Shown piece by piece: positions 8,934-18,248 of a stretch of 64,000 nt of DNA; the stretch's first letter is position 1, and each line of letters begins with the position of its first letter. This DNA comes from Pantoea nemavictus (GTDB taxonomy: Bacteria; Pseudomonadota; Gammaproteobacteria; Enterobacterales; Enterobacteriaceae): NCBI RefSeq assembly GCF_037479095.1, contig NZ_JBBGZW010000001.1:4239593-4303592 (forward strand). The letters are read 5' to 3'. Made by a program: the position numbers and the translations under genes. The notes under the pieces were generated by a model. That model had not been told where the DNA came from, ran no database searches, and worked only from the letters and a program-made list of their open reading frames with translations.

Positions 8934-10127
8934 TTACCCTTTGACCCGGCAGAGCGCTTCTGCACCGGCCTGAAGTGTTGCGTCGTCTTTTGCGAATGAC
9001 AGGCGAATTAATTTATTGTCAGTGCCGTCCATATAAAACGCCGACAACGGGATGGTGGCCACACCGTGATCGACGATGAGACGTTTTACCATTTCGCTAT
9101 CGCTTTCGTCACTGAAATGTCCGTAGCTGGCCAACATAAAGAATGAGCCGGCGCTCGGCAGCAGCTTAAATGGCGAATCCTGCAGCAATGTCAGCAGGCG
9201 ATCGCGCTTCTCCTGATAGAACGGCGATAGCTGCAGATAGTTTTGCGGCTGTTGCAGATAGTGAGCAAAGCCGACCTGCATCGGCGTATCAGCGGCGTAC
9301 ATCATGAACTGATGCACTTTGACGATCTCCTCCATTAACGCGGCCGGTGCCAGCGCATAACCGACGCGCCAGCCAGTAACGTGGAAGGTTTTGCCAAAGG
9401 AGGAAACCACCACACTGCGCTGCGCCAGTTCTGGATGCGTCGCCATACCGCAATGCGTGCGGCCATCAAACAGAATGTGTTCGTAGACTTCATCAGACAG
9501 CACCACAATATCGGTGTTGCGCGTCAACGCCGCGAGCTGATCCAAATCCGCCGCTGACAGCACCTGCGCGCTAGGGTTGTGCGGCGTGTTGATGATGATC
9601 ATGCGGGTGCGCGGAGTAATGGTAGCGCGCAGTTCGTCCCAGTCGATGGCGAAATCAGGAACCTGCAACTTCAGGCCGATTGGCGTGGCGCCCTGCAAAC
9701 GCACCACCGGCGCATAGCTGTCGAAGGCCGGTTCGAAGAAGATCACTTCATCGCCGGGATGCACCAGCGCCGAGATCGCCATGTAAATGCCCTGGCTGGC
9801 GCTGCCGGTGATCAACACTTCGCTGCCAGCATCATATTGCTGGCCATACAGCGTGTGGACTTTCTCGGCCAGCGCTTCACGTAGCGCCGGCAAGCCGGTC
9901 ATCGAGGCGTATTGGTTGTGCCCTTCACGCATCGCTTTACTTACCAGCTCCACCAACTGCGGATCGCAGGGGAAATTCGGTGCGCCTTGCGAAAGGTTAA
10001 TAGCCTGATGTTGCGCCGACAGCTGGCCAATGACGCTAAAAATCGTCGTGCCGACATCAGGCTGTTTGGAAGAGATGTTAACACTGCTATTCAGGGTCAT
10101 CGTTGCCTCAGAAAGTTGCATAACCAC
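8934..10127 (-). CDS. PLP-dependent aminotransferase, YbdL (methionine aminotransferase)-like
   Basis: Class I fold-type aminotransferase, 397 aa from the first ATG; the ATG at 10100 (giving MTLNSSVNIS) is an alternative and would fit the family length of about 386 aa. Landmarks are NLSQGAPNFP, ASMTGLPALREA, NTPHNPSA with the PLP-contacting Asn, SDEVYEHILFDG and SSFGKTFHVTGWRVGY with the Schiff-base Lys. The pattern is that of E. coli YbdL, which transaminates methionine and aromatic amino acids. It forms a two-gene unit with the binding protein downstream and is divergent from a LysR regulator. Confidence 0.85.
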   Translation of the reverse strand: MVMQLSEATMTLNSSVNISSKQPDVGTTIFSVIGQLSAQHQAINLSQGAPNFPCDPQLVELVSKAMREGHNQYASMTGLPALREALAEKVHTLYGQQYDAGSEVLITGSASQGIYMAISALVHPGDEVIFFEPAFDSYAPVVRLQGATPIGLKLQVPDFAIDWDELRATITPRTRMIIINTPHNPSAQVLSAADLDQLAALTRNTDIVVLSDEVYEHILFDGRTHCGMATHPELAQRSVVVSSFGKTFHVTGWRVGYALAPAALMEEIVKVHQFMMYAADTPMQVGFAHYLQQPQNYLQLSPFYQEKRDRLLTLLQDSPFKLLPSAGSFFMLASYGHFSDESDSEMVKRLIVDHGVATIPLSAFYMDGTDNKLIRLSFAKDDATLQAGAEALCRVKG

Positions 10128-10226
10128 GTAATGAAAATAGATTTCTATTCAACGGCGTGTGGCTTGAGTCGACAAGCGAATTGTTGTCATAATAGCCATG
10201 ATTAAAAATCATAGCTTGAGGTTGTT

Positions 10227-11069
10227 ATGTCCCGCTCTGCTCTGCCGCTTAATGCCATTCATGCGTTTCTGGTTACCGCACGTCATCTTAATTTAACGCG
10301 CGCGGCTAGCGAACTGTGCATCACTCAGGGCGCGGTGAGCCGCAAAATTGCTACGCTGGAAAATTGGTTAGGATTCGCTTTGTTTACGCGCCATGCCCGC
10401 GGATTGCATCTCACCGAGCAGGGCGCTGCCCTGCTGCCGGAGCTGCAGCAAGGATTCACCTTGCTGGTCAATGCCACCGAAAAAGCCAGCCGCAGCAACG
10501 CCTCCATTCGGCTCAAGGCACCGACCTGCGCGATGCGCTGGCTGGTGCCGCGACTGGTGGCGCTGGAGCAGCAGCGTCCTGACATTCACGTCGCTCTCAC
10601 TACCACGCTCGATCATGGCTCACAGCTGGAGAATTTTGACGCGGCGATTGTGTTTGGACCAACGCCTGCGGGGGCAATTTGTCTGTTCGAGGAGCGTTTA
10701 ACGCCGGTGATGGCCAGCAGCGTCACGCCGCCTGGACAGATTAGTGAATTGGCGAAGTTTACCTTCCTGCATCCCACACAGGATGTGCGCGACTGGCAGC
10801 TGTGGCTGACAAAGCAATCTGCGGCGCTGCCAATGGCGCGCAATCAGCATTTCGCCACCATGGATTTAGCCATCAGCGCAGCGATTCAGGGATTTGGTGT
10901 CACGGTGGCGGATGTCACCTTAGTGCAGAATGATCTGGCGCATGGACGCTTGATTGCGCCGTTTGCCGCCAGTGTGGCAACCGGCGCGAGCTACAGCCTG
11001 TTACAGCGAGCGGAACAGGATGCGCCACCGTTCCTGCCGGAACTGGTGGCGTGGTTATCGGACGTTTAG
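10227..11069 (+). CDS. LysR-family regulator, GcvA-like
   Basis: 280-aa LysR protein with N-terminal HTH ([40 protein letters not shown]), the form seen in the GcvA/AmpR branch. A GAGG sits 5 nt before ATG. It lies 99 bp divergent from the YbdL-like aminotransferase/binding-protein pair, its probable target. It overlaps the stop of the convergent chemoreceptor gene by 4 bp. The effector is not known. Confidence 0.87.
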   Translation: MSRSALPLNAIHAFLVTARHLNLTRAASELCITQGAVSRKIATLENWLGFALFTRHARGLHLTEQGAALLPELQQGFTLLVNATEKASRSNASIRLKAPTCAMRWLVPRLVALEQQRPDIHVALTTTLDHGSQLENFDAAIVFGPTPAGAICLFEERLTPVMASSVTPPGQISELAKFTFLHPTQDVRDWQLWLTKQSAALPMARNQHFATMDLAISAAIQGFGVTVADVTLVQNDLAHGRLIAPFAASVATGASYSLLQRAEQDAPPFLPELVAWLSDV

Positions 11070-12739
11070 AAAGAGACCCATTCGTCAGTGGTGGATTTCG
11101 GCTGAGCGCCAGCGGCGCCTGCCAGTACCGGACGACGCAGCGCGGTGGCCGCAGGTGCGACAACAACGCTGCTGACCGGCGTACTGTCCGACAGACGGAA
11201 TCTGGCTACTGATGCCTGCAGCTCCTGGGTTTGACGCTCCAGCGCGCTGGCAGCGGCAGACACTTCTTCAACCAGCGAGGCGTTCTGTTGCGTCACGCTG
11301 TCCATCTCGGTGACGGCGGTGCCGACCTGCGAAATGCCTTTGCTCTGCTCTTCCGAAGCCGCAGCGATGTGCTTCATGATTTCATTGACGTCCTGCACCG
11401 ACTTAAGAATATCGTGCATGGTGCTGCCCGCGCTGCTCACCAGCTCCGAGCCTCTCTCCACGCGCTGCACGGAGTCTTCAATCAACGTGGCAATCTCTTT
11501 TGCGGCACCGGCGCTGCGCTGTGCCAGATTGCGCACTTCGCTGGCCACCACGGCAAAACCACGCCCCTGTTCACCGGCGCGCGCGGCTTCCACCGCAGCG
11601 TTCAGTGCCAGAATGTTGGTCTGGAAAGCGATGCTGTTAATCACATTGGTGATCTCAGCAATCTTCTTCGAACTGCCGGAAATGCCTTGCATGGTGGTGA
11701 CGACTTCACCCACCAGACGTCCGCCCTGTTGCGCGGTACCGGTAGCGGTTTCTGCTAACGAACTGGCCTGACGCGCATTATCGGCGTTAAATTTCACCGT
11801 GGCGGTGAGCTGCTCCATGCTGGCTGCCGTCTGCTCCAGCGCTGCCGCCTGCTCTTCGGTGCGTGATGAGAGATCGTTGTTACCGGACGAAATTTCTGCG
11901 GCGCCGCGATAGATATTCTCGGTGCCGCTGCGAATGGCGCTTACCGCTTCACGCAGGCTGTCCTGCATTGCACTGAGTAACGGCACCAGTTTGCCGACGC
12001 AGTTGCGGCCAAACTCGGCCACCGGCTGACTGAGATCGCCCTGCGCAATGATGGCGAAGTGGTTGCGCACGCGCTCCAGCGGTTTTACCAGCATCGCGAC
12101 CAGGTAACGATCGGTAAACAGCAGGATGAACAAGCCAATCACCACCGCCACTAAAATAATCACTTTGGTAATGCTGGTGAGATGATCGACGGTGACGCGC
12201 GTCTGATCCAGTTTGTTGCCTGCGGCTTGGTTGAAGGCTTCTGCGCTGGCACCAAAAGCGCGGCTCAGCGGCGGCGTAACGTTATTGGCCTGCGCGCGAT
12301 ACGCATCCACCGTGCCCTGTTGCGCCAGAGCAACCTGCGGGGCGATGCCTTCATCCAGCAGCTTTTGCCAGTTAGCAATCACGCTGTTGGCGGTCGCTTC
12401 GTCCATTGGACCGGGCGCCATGGTTTTGAACTGCGCCAGCAGATTTTTCATATTGTCGAGCGCTTGCTGCACCGGTGCGAAAGCATCGCCATTGACAGCG
12501 GCTCCCGACGCACGGCCTTCCATCACGCGCGACAGACGCGTAACTACACGAAAATACTGGTCATTCCCTTTGCTCAATACCGTCATTTGATTAACCAGCT
12601 GGCGGTCAATCTCGTTGCCCTCGCCGAGGGCGTTCAGTGAGTGGACGCTAAACAGCCCAACGGCACACCACAGCAGGCAAAACAGCCCGAGAATGGTGAG
12701 CATTACGGCGCGGATGGTGAAGTTTTTTAAGATACCCAT
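11066..12739 (-). CDS. Methyl-accepting chemotaxis protein
   Basis: 557-aa transmembrane chemoreceptor. TM1 is at residues 10-30, then a periplasmic four-helix ligand domain, TM2 near 190-210 and a HAMP segment. The cytoplasmic signalling helix contains the invariant hairpin region ([20 protein letters not shown] and [20 protein letters not shown]). The protein ends in DEWVSF, which fits the xWxxF tether that recruits CheR/CheB in high-abundance receptors such as Tar and Tsr. The ligand is unknown; neighbouring amino-acid genes are suggestive only. Confidence 0.92.
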   Translation of the reverse strand: MGILKNFTIRAVMLTILGLFCLLWCAVGLFSVHSLNALGEGNEIDRQLVNQMTVLSKGNDQYFRVVTRLSRVMEGRASGAAVNGDAFAPVQQALDNMKNLLAQFKTMAPGPMDEATANSVIANWQKLLDEGIAPQVALAQQGTVDAYRAQANNVTPPLSRAFGASAEAFNQAAGNKLDQTRVTVDHLTSITKVIILVAVVIGLFILLFTDRYLVAMLVKPLERVRNHFAIIAQGDLSQPVAEFGRNCVGKLVPLLSAMQDSLREAVSAIRSGTENIYRGAAEISSGNNDLSSRTEEQAAALEQTAASMEQLTATVKFNADNARQASSLAETATGTAQQGGRLVGEVVTTMQGISGSSKKIAEITNVINSIAFQTNILALNAAVEAARAGEQGRGFAVVASEVRNLAQRSAGAAKEIATLIEDSVQRVERGSELVSSAGSTMHDILKSVQDVNEIMKHIAAASEEQSKGISQVGTAVTEMDSVTQQNASLVEEVSAAASALERQTQELQASVARFRLSDSTPVSSVVVAPAATALRRPVLAGAAGAQPKSTTDEWVSF

Positions 12740-12796
12740 ACATAATCCCTTGGTGTGAAACGCGAAGGAGGCCCGATAAAATCGGGCATATTGCGT

Positions 12797-12804
12797 TTAT
12801 CGGC
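12797..12804 (-). promoter_or_regulatory. Candidate sigma-28 (FliA) -10 element for the chemoreceptor
   Basis: On the - strand the 8-mer GCCGATAA, an exact match to the FliA -10 consensus, lies about 60 bp upstream of the chemoreceptor start. The -35 region 11 bp further up matches TAAAGTTT only poorly. A small GCCCGAT/ATCGGGC hairpin (12771-12787) lies in the predicted leader. Confidence 0.4.
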
Positions 12805-12952
12805 ATCGGATAAGGAAAATGTAACGGTTTTGTAAGCTAATTAATTGCTTACTGACTGAGGTGAGTAAAAAGCACTTCTACGATTTATCAGCAGCATAGG
12901 CGCGAATTTGCCTTATAAAATCATTTGCGCAATTACACCATTAGCAGCCTCA

Positions 12953-14470
12953 CTAAAGTTTCACGTGACTGCGCATCATTAAGCGGAATAAGCGCAGCCT
13001 GCCACGCATAAATCGCGTCTTTACCACCGCTTGTGCTCTGCCGCGATCGCCAAGCGCCAGCGTCAGATCTTCACCCGAGCGCCAGACCGGCCAATCCACG
13101 GCTCCGGGCAAATGCGAGCTAAATTCGCTGGCCTCCCGTGCGAAGGTGACCCAATAGCGGCTCACCTCAGCGGCAAACGCTTTATCCTGCTCGCTGTAAG
13201 TGCGTTCAGCCACCGGCGTAAGCGTATCGAGCGTGTTGAAGACATAGGGGATTTCATTGCCATGCCAGGTGCCATGCGGATAAAGGTCACGGGCATTTTC
13301 TGAGACGTAATCAAACCAGTAGCGCCAGGCAGGCAAGCCGATTTTGTGCTGTGCCTGCGCAACGATAAACGGCAACACGGTAAAAGCCATATCGCGCGCC
13401 ACTGCACGTCCTAGCAGCGCGTCATCGTGGAGGTCGTAAAGCCATTTCATCAGGCGATAACTGACGCGGTTTTTGCTGCGCATCTGTTTCAATACGGCGG
13501 TGGCATCAACACCAAAATAGTCCAGCACGCTGGCCTCATCGCTGTTGCTGCCAATCATTAAAGGGATGCGATGCTGTTTGCCGCTCATAAAGGTATTCAA
13601 CATCGGCGTGGGCAGTACGGCATCACCGCTGATCGGCACGGGACCGAGCGCTAACGGACGTTCCAGCGGCCAAAATTGGTCGGCAGCCAGTTCGCGCAGC
13701 TGTTCTGCGCTGGCATTTTCTGGCAAACCAAAATGGGCGGCAACCTGCAGTCCCAGCTGTTGTGCCTGCTGTTTAGGCATATCCGGCAAGCTGTAGGCGC
13801 TCTGCACAATGCCTTTGTGAAACAGCCCTTCAGCCAGTGGAGAGCAGCACAGTGAGAGCACGCTGCGCGCGCCAGATGATTCACCGAACAAGGTAATGTT
13901 GTGACGATCGCCACCAAAGGCGGGAATATTGCGCTGAATCCACTGCAAGGCGGCAATCTGATCGAGCAAGGCAAAGTTGTTGATCACGCCGCCTGCCGGG
14001 TATTGCGCATCCAACGCGGGATGAGAAAAGAAACCGAAATGGCCCAGGCGATAGTTTAGCGTCACCACCACCACGCCTTGTGCCGCCAGCGCTTTGCCAC
14101 GATAGGGATCAAGATTGCCCGCACCAATAGTAAAACCCCCGCCGTGTAACCAAACCATCACAGGCAGCGGTCGCGATGGCTCAACATCGGGGGTCCAGAC
14201 ATTCAGGTACAGGCAATCTTCACTTAAGCGGCCAGGATCGCCACCGCCGGCAGCCACGCAATAGTTATGATTCTGCCAGCTCGCAGCGCCCCATTCGGTG
14301 GCATCGCGCACCTCTTGCCAGGGTTGCACCGGCTGCGGCGGTCGCCAGCGTAATGCACCGACCGGTGCTGCGGCGTACGGTATTCCCTTGAAGACAAAAA
14401 GATCTTCATCCATTAGGCCTCTGAGTTCACCTTCTGCGGTCATGATCCTCAGACGTCGTTCATTATTCAT
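12953..14470 (-). CDS. Type-B carboxylesterase (alpha/beta hydrolase)
   Basis: 505-aa serine esterase of the carboxylesterase type B / para-nitrobenzyl esterase family. The N-terminal signature is FKGIPYAAAPVGALRWRPPQ. The oxyanion-hole stretch WLHGGGFTIGAG is near residue 110 and the nucleophile elbow FGESSGA has Ser198. There is no signal peptide, so it acts in the cytoplasm. The natural substrate is unknown. It is divergent from the DoxX gene; the 192-bp spacer holds no recognised operator. Confidence 0.88.
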   Translation of the reverse strand: MNNERRLRIMTAEGELRGLMDEDLFVFKGIPYAAAPVGALRWRPPQPVQPWQEVRDATEWGAASWQNHNYCVAAGGGDPGRLSEDCLYLNVWTPDVEPSRPLPVMVWLHGGGFTIGAGNLDPYRGKALAAQGVVVVTLNYRLGHFGFFSHPALDAQYPAGGVINNFALLDQIAALQWIQRNIPAFGGDRHNITLFGESSGARSVLSLCCSPLAEGLFHKGIVQSAYSLPDMPKQQAQQLGLQVAAHFGLPENASAEQLRELAADQFWPLERPLALGPVPISGDAVLPTPMLNTFMSGKQHRIPLMIGSNSDEASVLDYFGVDATAVLKQMRSKNRVSYRLMKWLYDLHDDALLGRAVARDMAFTVLPFIVAQAQHKIGLPAWRYWFDYVSENARDLYPHGTWHGNEIPYVFNTLDTLTPVAERTYSEQDKAFAAEVSRYWVTFAREASEFSSHLPGAVDWPVWRSGEDLTLALGDRGRAQAVVKTRFMRGRLRLFRLMMRSHVKL

Positions 14471-14662
14471 CTCGGGTTCCCTGATAAAGCATCATTCCAT
14501 TATTTGCAGGCCTTGAGTGAATGTCCATGTTCTGAAAGCATTTGCAGATTAAGCCGAAACGCGGCGTGAATCTTTGAACAACTCCATCAAATATTTTGGT
14601 TAACCTTATCAAGGCCATTTGTTCTAAGGTTACAAGTTAACCTGGCGCGACGGAGAAACAGC

Positions 14663-15097
14663 ATGTTTGGTGGCATTAATCAGATGTTCAACCGGATGTG
14701 TGATCACCCGGACTTCGGTAAGCTGCTGTTACGTTTGACGTTTGGCGGACTACTGCTGTTTCATGGTGCATTCAAAGTGGTACATGGCGTTGGCTGGATC
14801 GCGCACATGCTTGCCGTCAAAGGGATGCCAGGTTTCATCGCTTACGGTGCTTACATCGGGGAAATAGCGGCGCCAGTAATGGTAATTATCGGATTAATGA
14901 CCCGCCCGGCGGCGTTCATTATTGCGGTGAATATGATCGTCGCGACACTGCTGGTAAAAATGGGCGCCATCTGGCATCGCACGGATGTCGGTGCCTGGGC
15001 CCTGGAAACAGAAGCTCTTTACCTGCTTGGCGCGCTGGCCATTATGTTTTTGGGTGCTGGGAAGTACACGCTGGTGCGTGATTCGCGCTTGCAATAA
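14663..15097 (+). CDS. DoxX-family inner-membrane protein
   Basis: 144-aa protein with four hydrophobic segments. LLLRLTFGGLLLFHGAFKV and the following GMPGFIAYGAYIGEIAAPVMV are typical of the DoxX/YphA family. Members are small membrane proteins with poorly defined redox-related roles. It stands alone between a divergent carboxylesterase gene and a convergent ydcJ. The function is not established. Confidence 0.8.
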   Translation: MFGGINQMFNRMCDHPDFGKLLLRLTFGGLLLFHGAFKVVHGVGWIAHMLAVKGMPGFIAYGAYIGEIAAPVMVIIGLMTRPAAFIIAVNMIVATLLVKMGAIWHRTDVGAWALETEALYLLGALAIMFLGAGKYTLVRDSRLQ

Positions 15098-15110
15098 CGA
15101 CAAGAAAAGC

Positions 15111-15152
15111 AGCCGGTCTGCTGAAGTGAGACTGCCACTTCACAGACCGGCT
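15111..15152 (-). terminator. Long hairpin between DoxX gene and ydcJ
   Basis: A 17-bp stem with one bulged C (AGCCGGTCTG, TGAAGTG and their complements) between two convergent genes. On the - strand it is followed by CTTTTC, so it best fits ydcJ termination. It probably also stops rightward transcription. Confidence 0.65.
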
Positions 15153-15166
15153 CTATTATTTACGCA

Positions 15167-16513
15167 TTACGCCACGCCGCAGCGATCCAGACTGCGCTGC
15201 TGCATTTGCTGATACAACGCCATTTCATCCTGCACCGCGCTACCCAACGCCCGTTCAAAATCGGCTCGACTGGCATTGCCTGCGCTGCGTGCCTGCGCCA
15301 CATCGCCGAGATTAGATTGGAAAATCCCCGCCGCGCTAACCGGTAAGAAATCCTCATAGACAATCGGTTCAGCGGTTAAACGCGCTTCAGCCAGCAATTG
15401 CGCGACGCTTTCACCCGCACGCGGTGGCTGATGCTCGCCTTTTTCGGTCAGTCGATAGCGGAACCACGCCAGCTGCTGTTCGCGCAACACGGTTTCATCA
15501 TCCGGAAAATCACGGAATACGGCGCTGAGATGCTGCTGATGCTGCTGGTTATCACTGCCGGTGCCGGCTTCAGCCAGCAGACGATCGTAAAGCGCGCGCC
15601 CTTGCGGCGTCAGTGCCGCACCGCGTTGCTCAATTTCACCGAAGCGCGCGGTGTGCGTGCCTGGCGTGCCATCGTTGAAATGTACCGTCTCTTCTAATGC
15701 TTTAAAGCTGGTCTGGCGCAGCAAAATAGGCACCTGACGCGATGGCGGGCCTTCAATCAGGGTCTTGGGATCGATGCCGCGCGAGGGCATCAGCGCTTGC
15801 ACGCGATCGATATCCAGCGTACGCGGCGTCAAATGGTTGATATGGCAACCGCGGAAACAAACCACATCGGCAATCAGGCGGTGCTGTTGGCTCAACGCGC
15901 GATAAGTGGCGCTGTCCACCGTGGTATGCGCATGCCAGCGGAAGGTTTCCAGCGCTTCCTGCACAAAGCGAGCCGCGTCAGCCGCGTTTAAGCCGCCCTG
16001 CTGCTGATGTTGGCTAATCAAGGCGCGACAGCCGGGTGTAAAGATGTCGCGCGCGGCGAGAATCGCAGCGGCTTTTTCGCGCAGTGCTTCGTCATCAATC
16101 AATTCGAGGCGCAACAATGAGGTGAAGACGCGGAACGGATTATGGCGCAGGGCGCGATCGCTAACCGGACGAAATGCCGTCGAATGCACCGGCACGCCAG
16201 CCTGCGACAAATCGTAATAACCGACCGCTTCCATACCCATGACGGCGAACATCTGGCGTAGCGTATTAAGTTCATCAGCCTTGCCGACGCGAATCGCACC
16301 GTGGCGCTCGACGCTCAGTCGGCTCAGTTCATCCGCCGCCGAGAGGCGATTTTTTAACGCCGGATTGGCTTCCAGCGTACGGTCATTAACAGCGGTGACC
16401 AACTGCGTCAGCGTGCCGTATTGCGGCACTTCCTGCTGATACATGGTCGACATGGAGTGGGAGAACAGCGTGCGGATGGCATCACTGCTGAGAAAGTTAG
16501 GCATCATCATCAC
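15167..16513 (-). CDS. ydcJ: YdcJ, 2-oxoadipate dioxygenase/decarboxylase family (DUF1338)
   Basis: 448-aa protein matching E. coli YdcJ along its length. Nearly identical blocks are MYQQEVPQYGTL, VERHGAIRVG, YYDLSQAGVPVHSTAFRP, INHLTPRTLDIDRVQ and HTARFGEIEQRG. Homologues (HglS) are Fe(II)-dependent enzymes that turn 2-oxoadipate into 2-hydroxyglutarate in D-lysine breakdown; the His in ERHGA and the His/Glu in HTARFGEIE are candidate metal ligands. It lies 79 bp downstream of an aromatic-acid-type transporter on the same strand, so co-transcription is possible. The physiological role in enterobacteria remains inferred. Confidence 0.92.
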   Translation of the reverse strand: MMMMPNFLSSDAIRTLFSHSMSTMYQQEVPQYGTLTQLVTAVNDRTLEANPALKNRLSAADELSRLSVERHGAIRVGKADELNTLRQMFAVMGMEAVGYYDLSQAGVPVHSTAFRPVSDRALRHNPFRVFTSLLRLELIDDEALREKAAAILAARDIFTPGCRALISQHQQQGGLNAADAARFVQEALETFRWHAHTTVDSATYRALSQQHRLIADVVCFRGCHINHLTPRTLDIDRVQALMPSRGIDPKTLIEGPPSRQVPILLRQTSFKALEETVHFNDGTPGTHTARFGEIEQRGAALTPQGRALYDRLLAEAGTGSDNQQHQQHLSAVFRDFPDDETVLREQQLAWFRYRLTEKGEHQPPRAGESVAQLLAEARLTAEPIVYEDFLPVSAAGIFQSNLGDVAQARSAGNASRADFERALGSAVQDEMALYQQMQQRSLDRCGVA

Positions 16514-16592
16514 CTTGGTCTACAGGGTTGTTGCTACTGTAGATCAACCCTTTAACTGCGGGTAACAATTTCGTGGAACTGTGATCGCCTTG

Positions 16593-17927
16593 TCACTCAA
16601 CGACGTTTGCCTGGTCACCATAACGACACTTCAGCACCAGCATGATGGTGGTTAACACCGCTGGGATCGCCAGCAGCAGGAAGATTTGGCTGAACGACCA
16701 GCCGAGCGTTAACAACTCTGCGCCAACGAATGCGCTGATAATGGCGCCGACACGCCCCACGCCGTGCATCCAGCTGGAACCGGTAGCACGCGCGTGAGTG
16801 GGGTAATAGCTGGCGGAGAGCGCATTCATTCCGGTGTTGGCGCCGTTAAAGCAAAAGCCGCTGCAGAAGGCGATGGCGCTCATTAAGCCGACCTGTGCCG
16901 GGGAAAAGCCGAGTGCCACAATGGCAATTCCGCCACAAAAGTAGATGAGCGCCAGTGCCAGATTGGCGTTGATGCGGTCCATCAGCCAGCCGGCAAACAG
17001 CGAGCCGATGGTGCCACCCGCCTGATACATCGCGGTGACAATCGCCGCTTCAGTAACCGACATACCAAGCGTGCTGATCAGTGATGGCATCCAGCTACCA
17101 ATCAAATAGACAAGAAACAGCCCCATAAAGTAGCCGCCCCACAACATCAAGCTACCAAACAGATAGCGGCGCGACACCACCGTGGCCACCGAGCCGCGGC
17201 GCGCAGTCGGCAATTCAGGACTTTGATAATGACTACCGGGCTTTACGCTGCCCGGCATCATGCGTTCGAGGATGGCGTGAATACGCGCAGCGGGTGCGCG
17301 ACGGCTAATCAGGAAACGGACTGACTCAGGTAAACCGCGCACTAAAAACGGCAGGACGATCAGCGGCAGCACGCCGCCCATCAGCATCACTGAATGCCAG
17401 TCGTAGCGCGGCAGCAGCCAGGAAGCAGCAAAGCCCCCCGTTGCGGCACCAAAGGTAAAGCCGCAGAACACCACGGTGATAATGAAAGAACGACGGCGTT
17501 CTGGCGCATATTCAGCGACCAATGTGCCGACATTCGGCATTGCGGCTCCGAGCCCTAAACCGGTGAGAAAGCGAAACAGCATCATCTGTTCGATGTTTTG
17601 CGCCATCGCGGTAGCCAGCGTCCACAGGCCAAAAAACAGTACGCTGATAAGAATCATCACGCGGCGCCCGTAACGGTCGGCCAGCGGTCCAGCAACCATG
17701 GCACCCAGCGCCAGCCCAATCAGTGCCGCGCTAATCACCATGCCAAGCTGATGATTGGTGACGCCCCAACTGGCTTTCAGCGTGGGTGCGATAAAGCCCA
17801 TCAGCGCAATATCCATGCCGTCCAGCGCCACCACCACGAAGCACAGCGCAATTAAGCGCTTCTGCCAGCTGCTTAGCGCACTCTTGTTGATAAGCTGGCG
17901 AACGTCTACTGCTTCAACGCTGGTCAC
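16593..17927 (-). CDS. MFS transporter, aromatic acid:H+ symporter (AAHS) type
   Basis: 444-aa, 12-TM permease. ALDGMDIALMGFIAPTLKASWG at TM1 is the AAHS signature (PcaK, MhpT, BenK), with the acidic Asp in DGMD needed for transport in PcaK. GPLADRYGRRVMI is the MFS loop motif. A likely substrate is an aromatic or small organic acid. It is divergent from a PcaQ-like LysR gene 321 bp away, its probable regulator. No ring-cleavage genes are present nearby; ydcJ is the only downstream partner. Confidence 0.87.
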   Translation of the reverse strand: MTSVEAVDVRQLINKSALSSWQKRLIALCFVVVALDGMDIALMGFIAPTLKASWGVTNHQLGMVISAALIGLALGAMVAGPLADRYGRRVMILISVLFFGLWTLATAMAQNIEQMMLFRFLTGLGLGAAMPNVGTLVAEYAPERRRSFIITVVFCGFTFGAATGGFAASWLLPRYDWHSVMLMGGVLPLIVLPFLVRGLPESVRFLISRRAPAARIHAILERMMPGSVKPGSHYQSPELPTARRGSVATVVSRRYLFGSLMLWGGYFMGLFLVYLIGSWMPSLISTLGMSVTEAAIVTAMYQAGGTIGSLFAGWLMDRINANLALALIYFCGGIAIVALGFSPAQVGLMSAIAFCSGFCFNGANTGMNALSASYYPTHARATGSSWMHGVGRVGAIISAFVGAELLTLGWSFSQIFLLLAIPAVLTTIMLVLKCRYGDQANVVE

Positions 17928-18248
17928 GTAACGACTCCTGCACTTTTAACCGTTTAGGGCATCAGATTTAGTAAAAAAACGGCGCTAATCATAGCTCATC
18001 GTTAACAATAACGGGCGAAGTTTTTGAGTGCAATTGAGAATCATTCAAGATTTTTGGCTGCAAGCCCTTGATTATCCGAGTCATGCGGCAAGGGGAAATA
18101 ATAGTGCTTACAGTAACAGCAATGAATTCAGGGGGTTAGTTGCTCAAGTCTCTTTGCAGCAATTTTGTTAATATAATTTTGCAGGCAGGTTAACATAATT
18201 TCATTTTCCCCATTGCCGCTACTCGGCAGAACTCATTATGTTGGGCGT
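17928..18248. promoter_or_regulatory. AT-rich divergent control region between AAHS transporter and LysR gene
   Basis: No ORF of note. The region is AT-rich and must hold both promoters. It contains scattered GTTAAC-like half-sites (for example near 18190) that could belong to a LysR operator, but I cannot define a complete palindrome. Confidence 0.4.

Noticed and set aside
12848..12872. ERIC-like stretch (CTTACTGACTGAGGTGAG)
   Set aside because: Only a short partial core match and no terminal inverted repeats, so it is likely chance.
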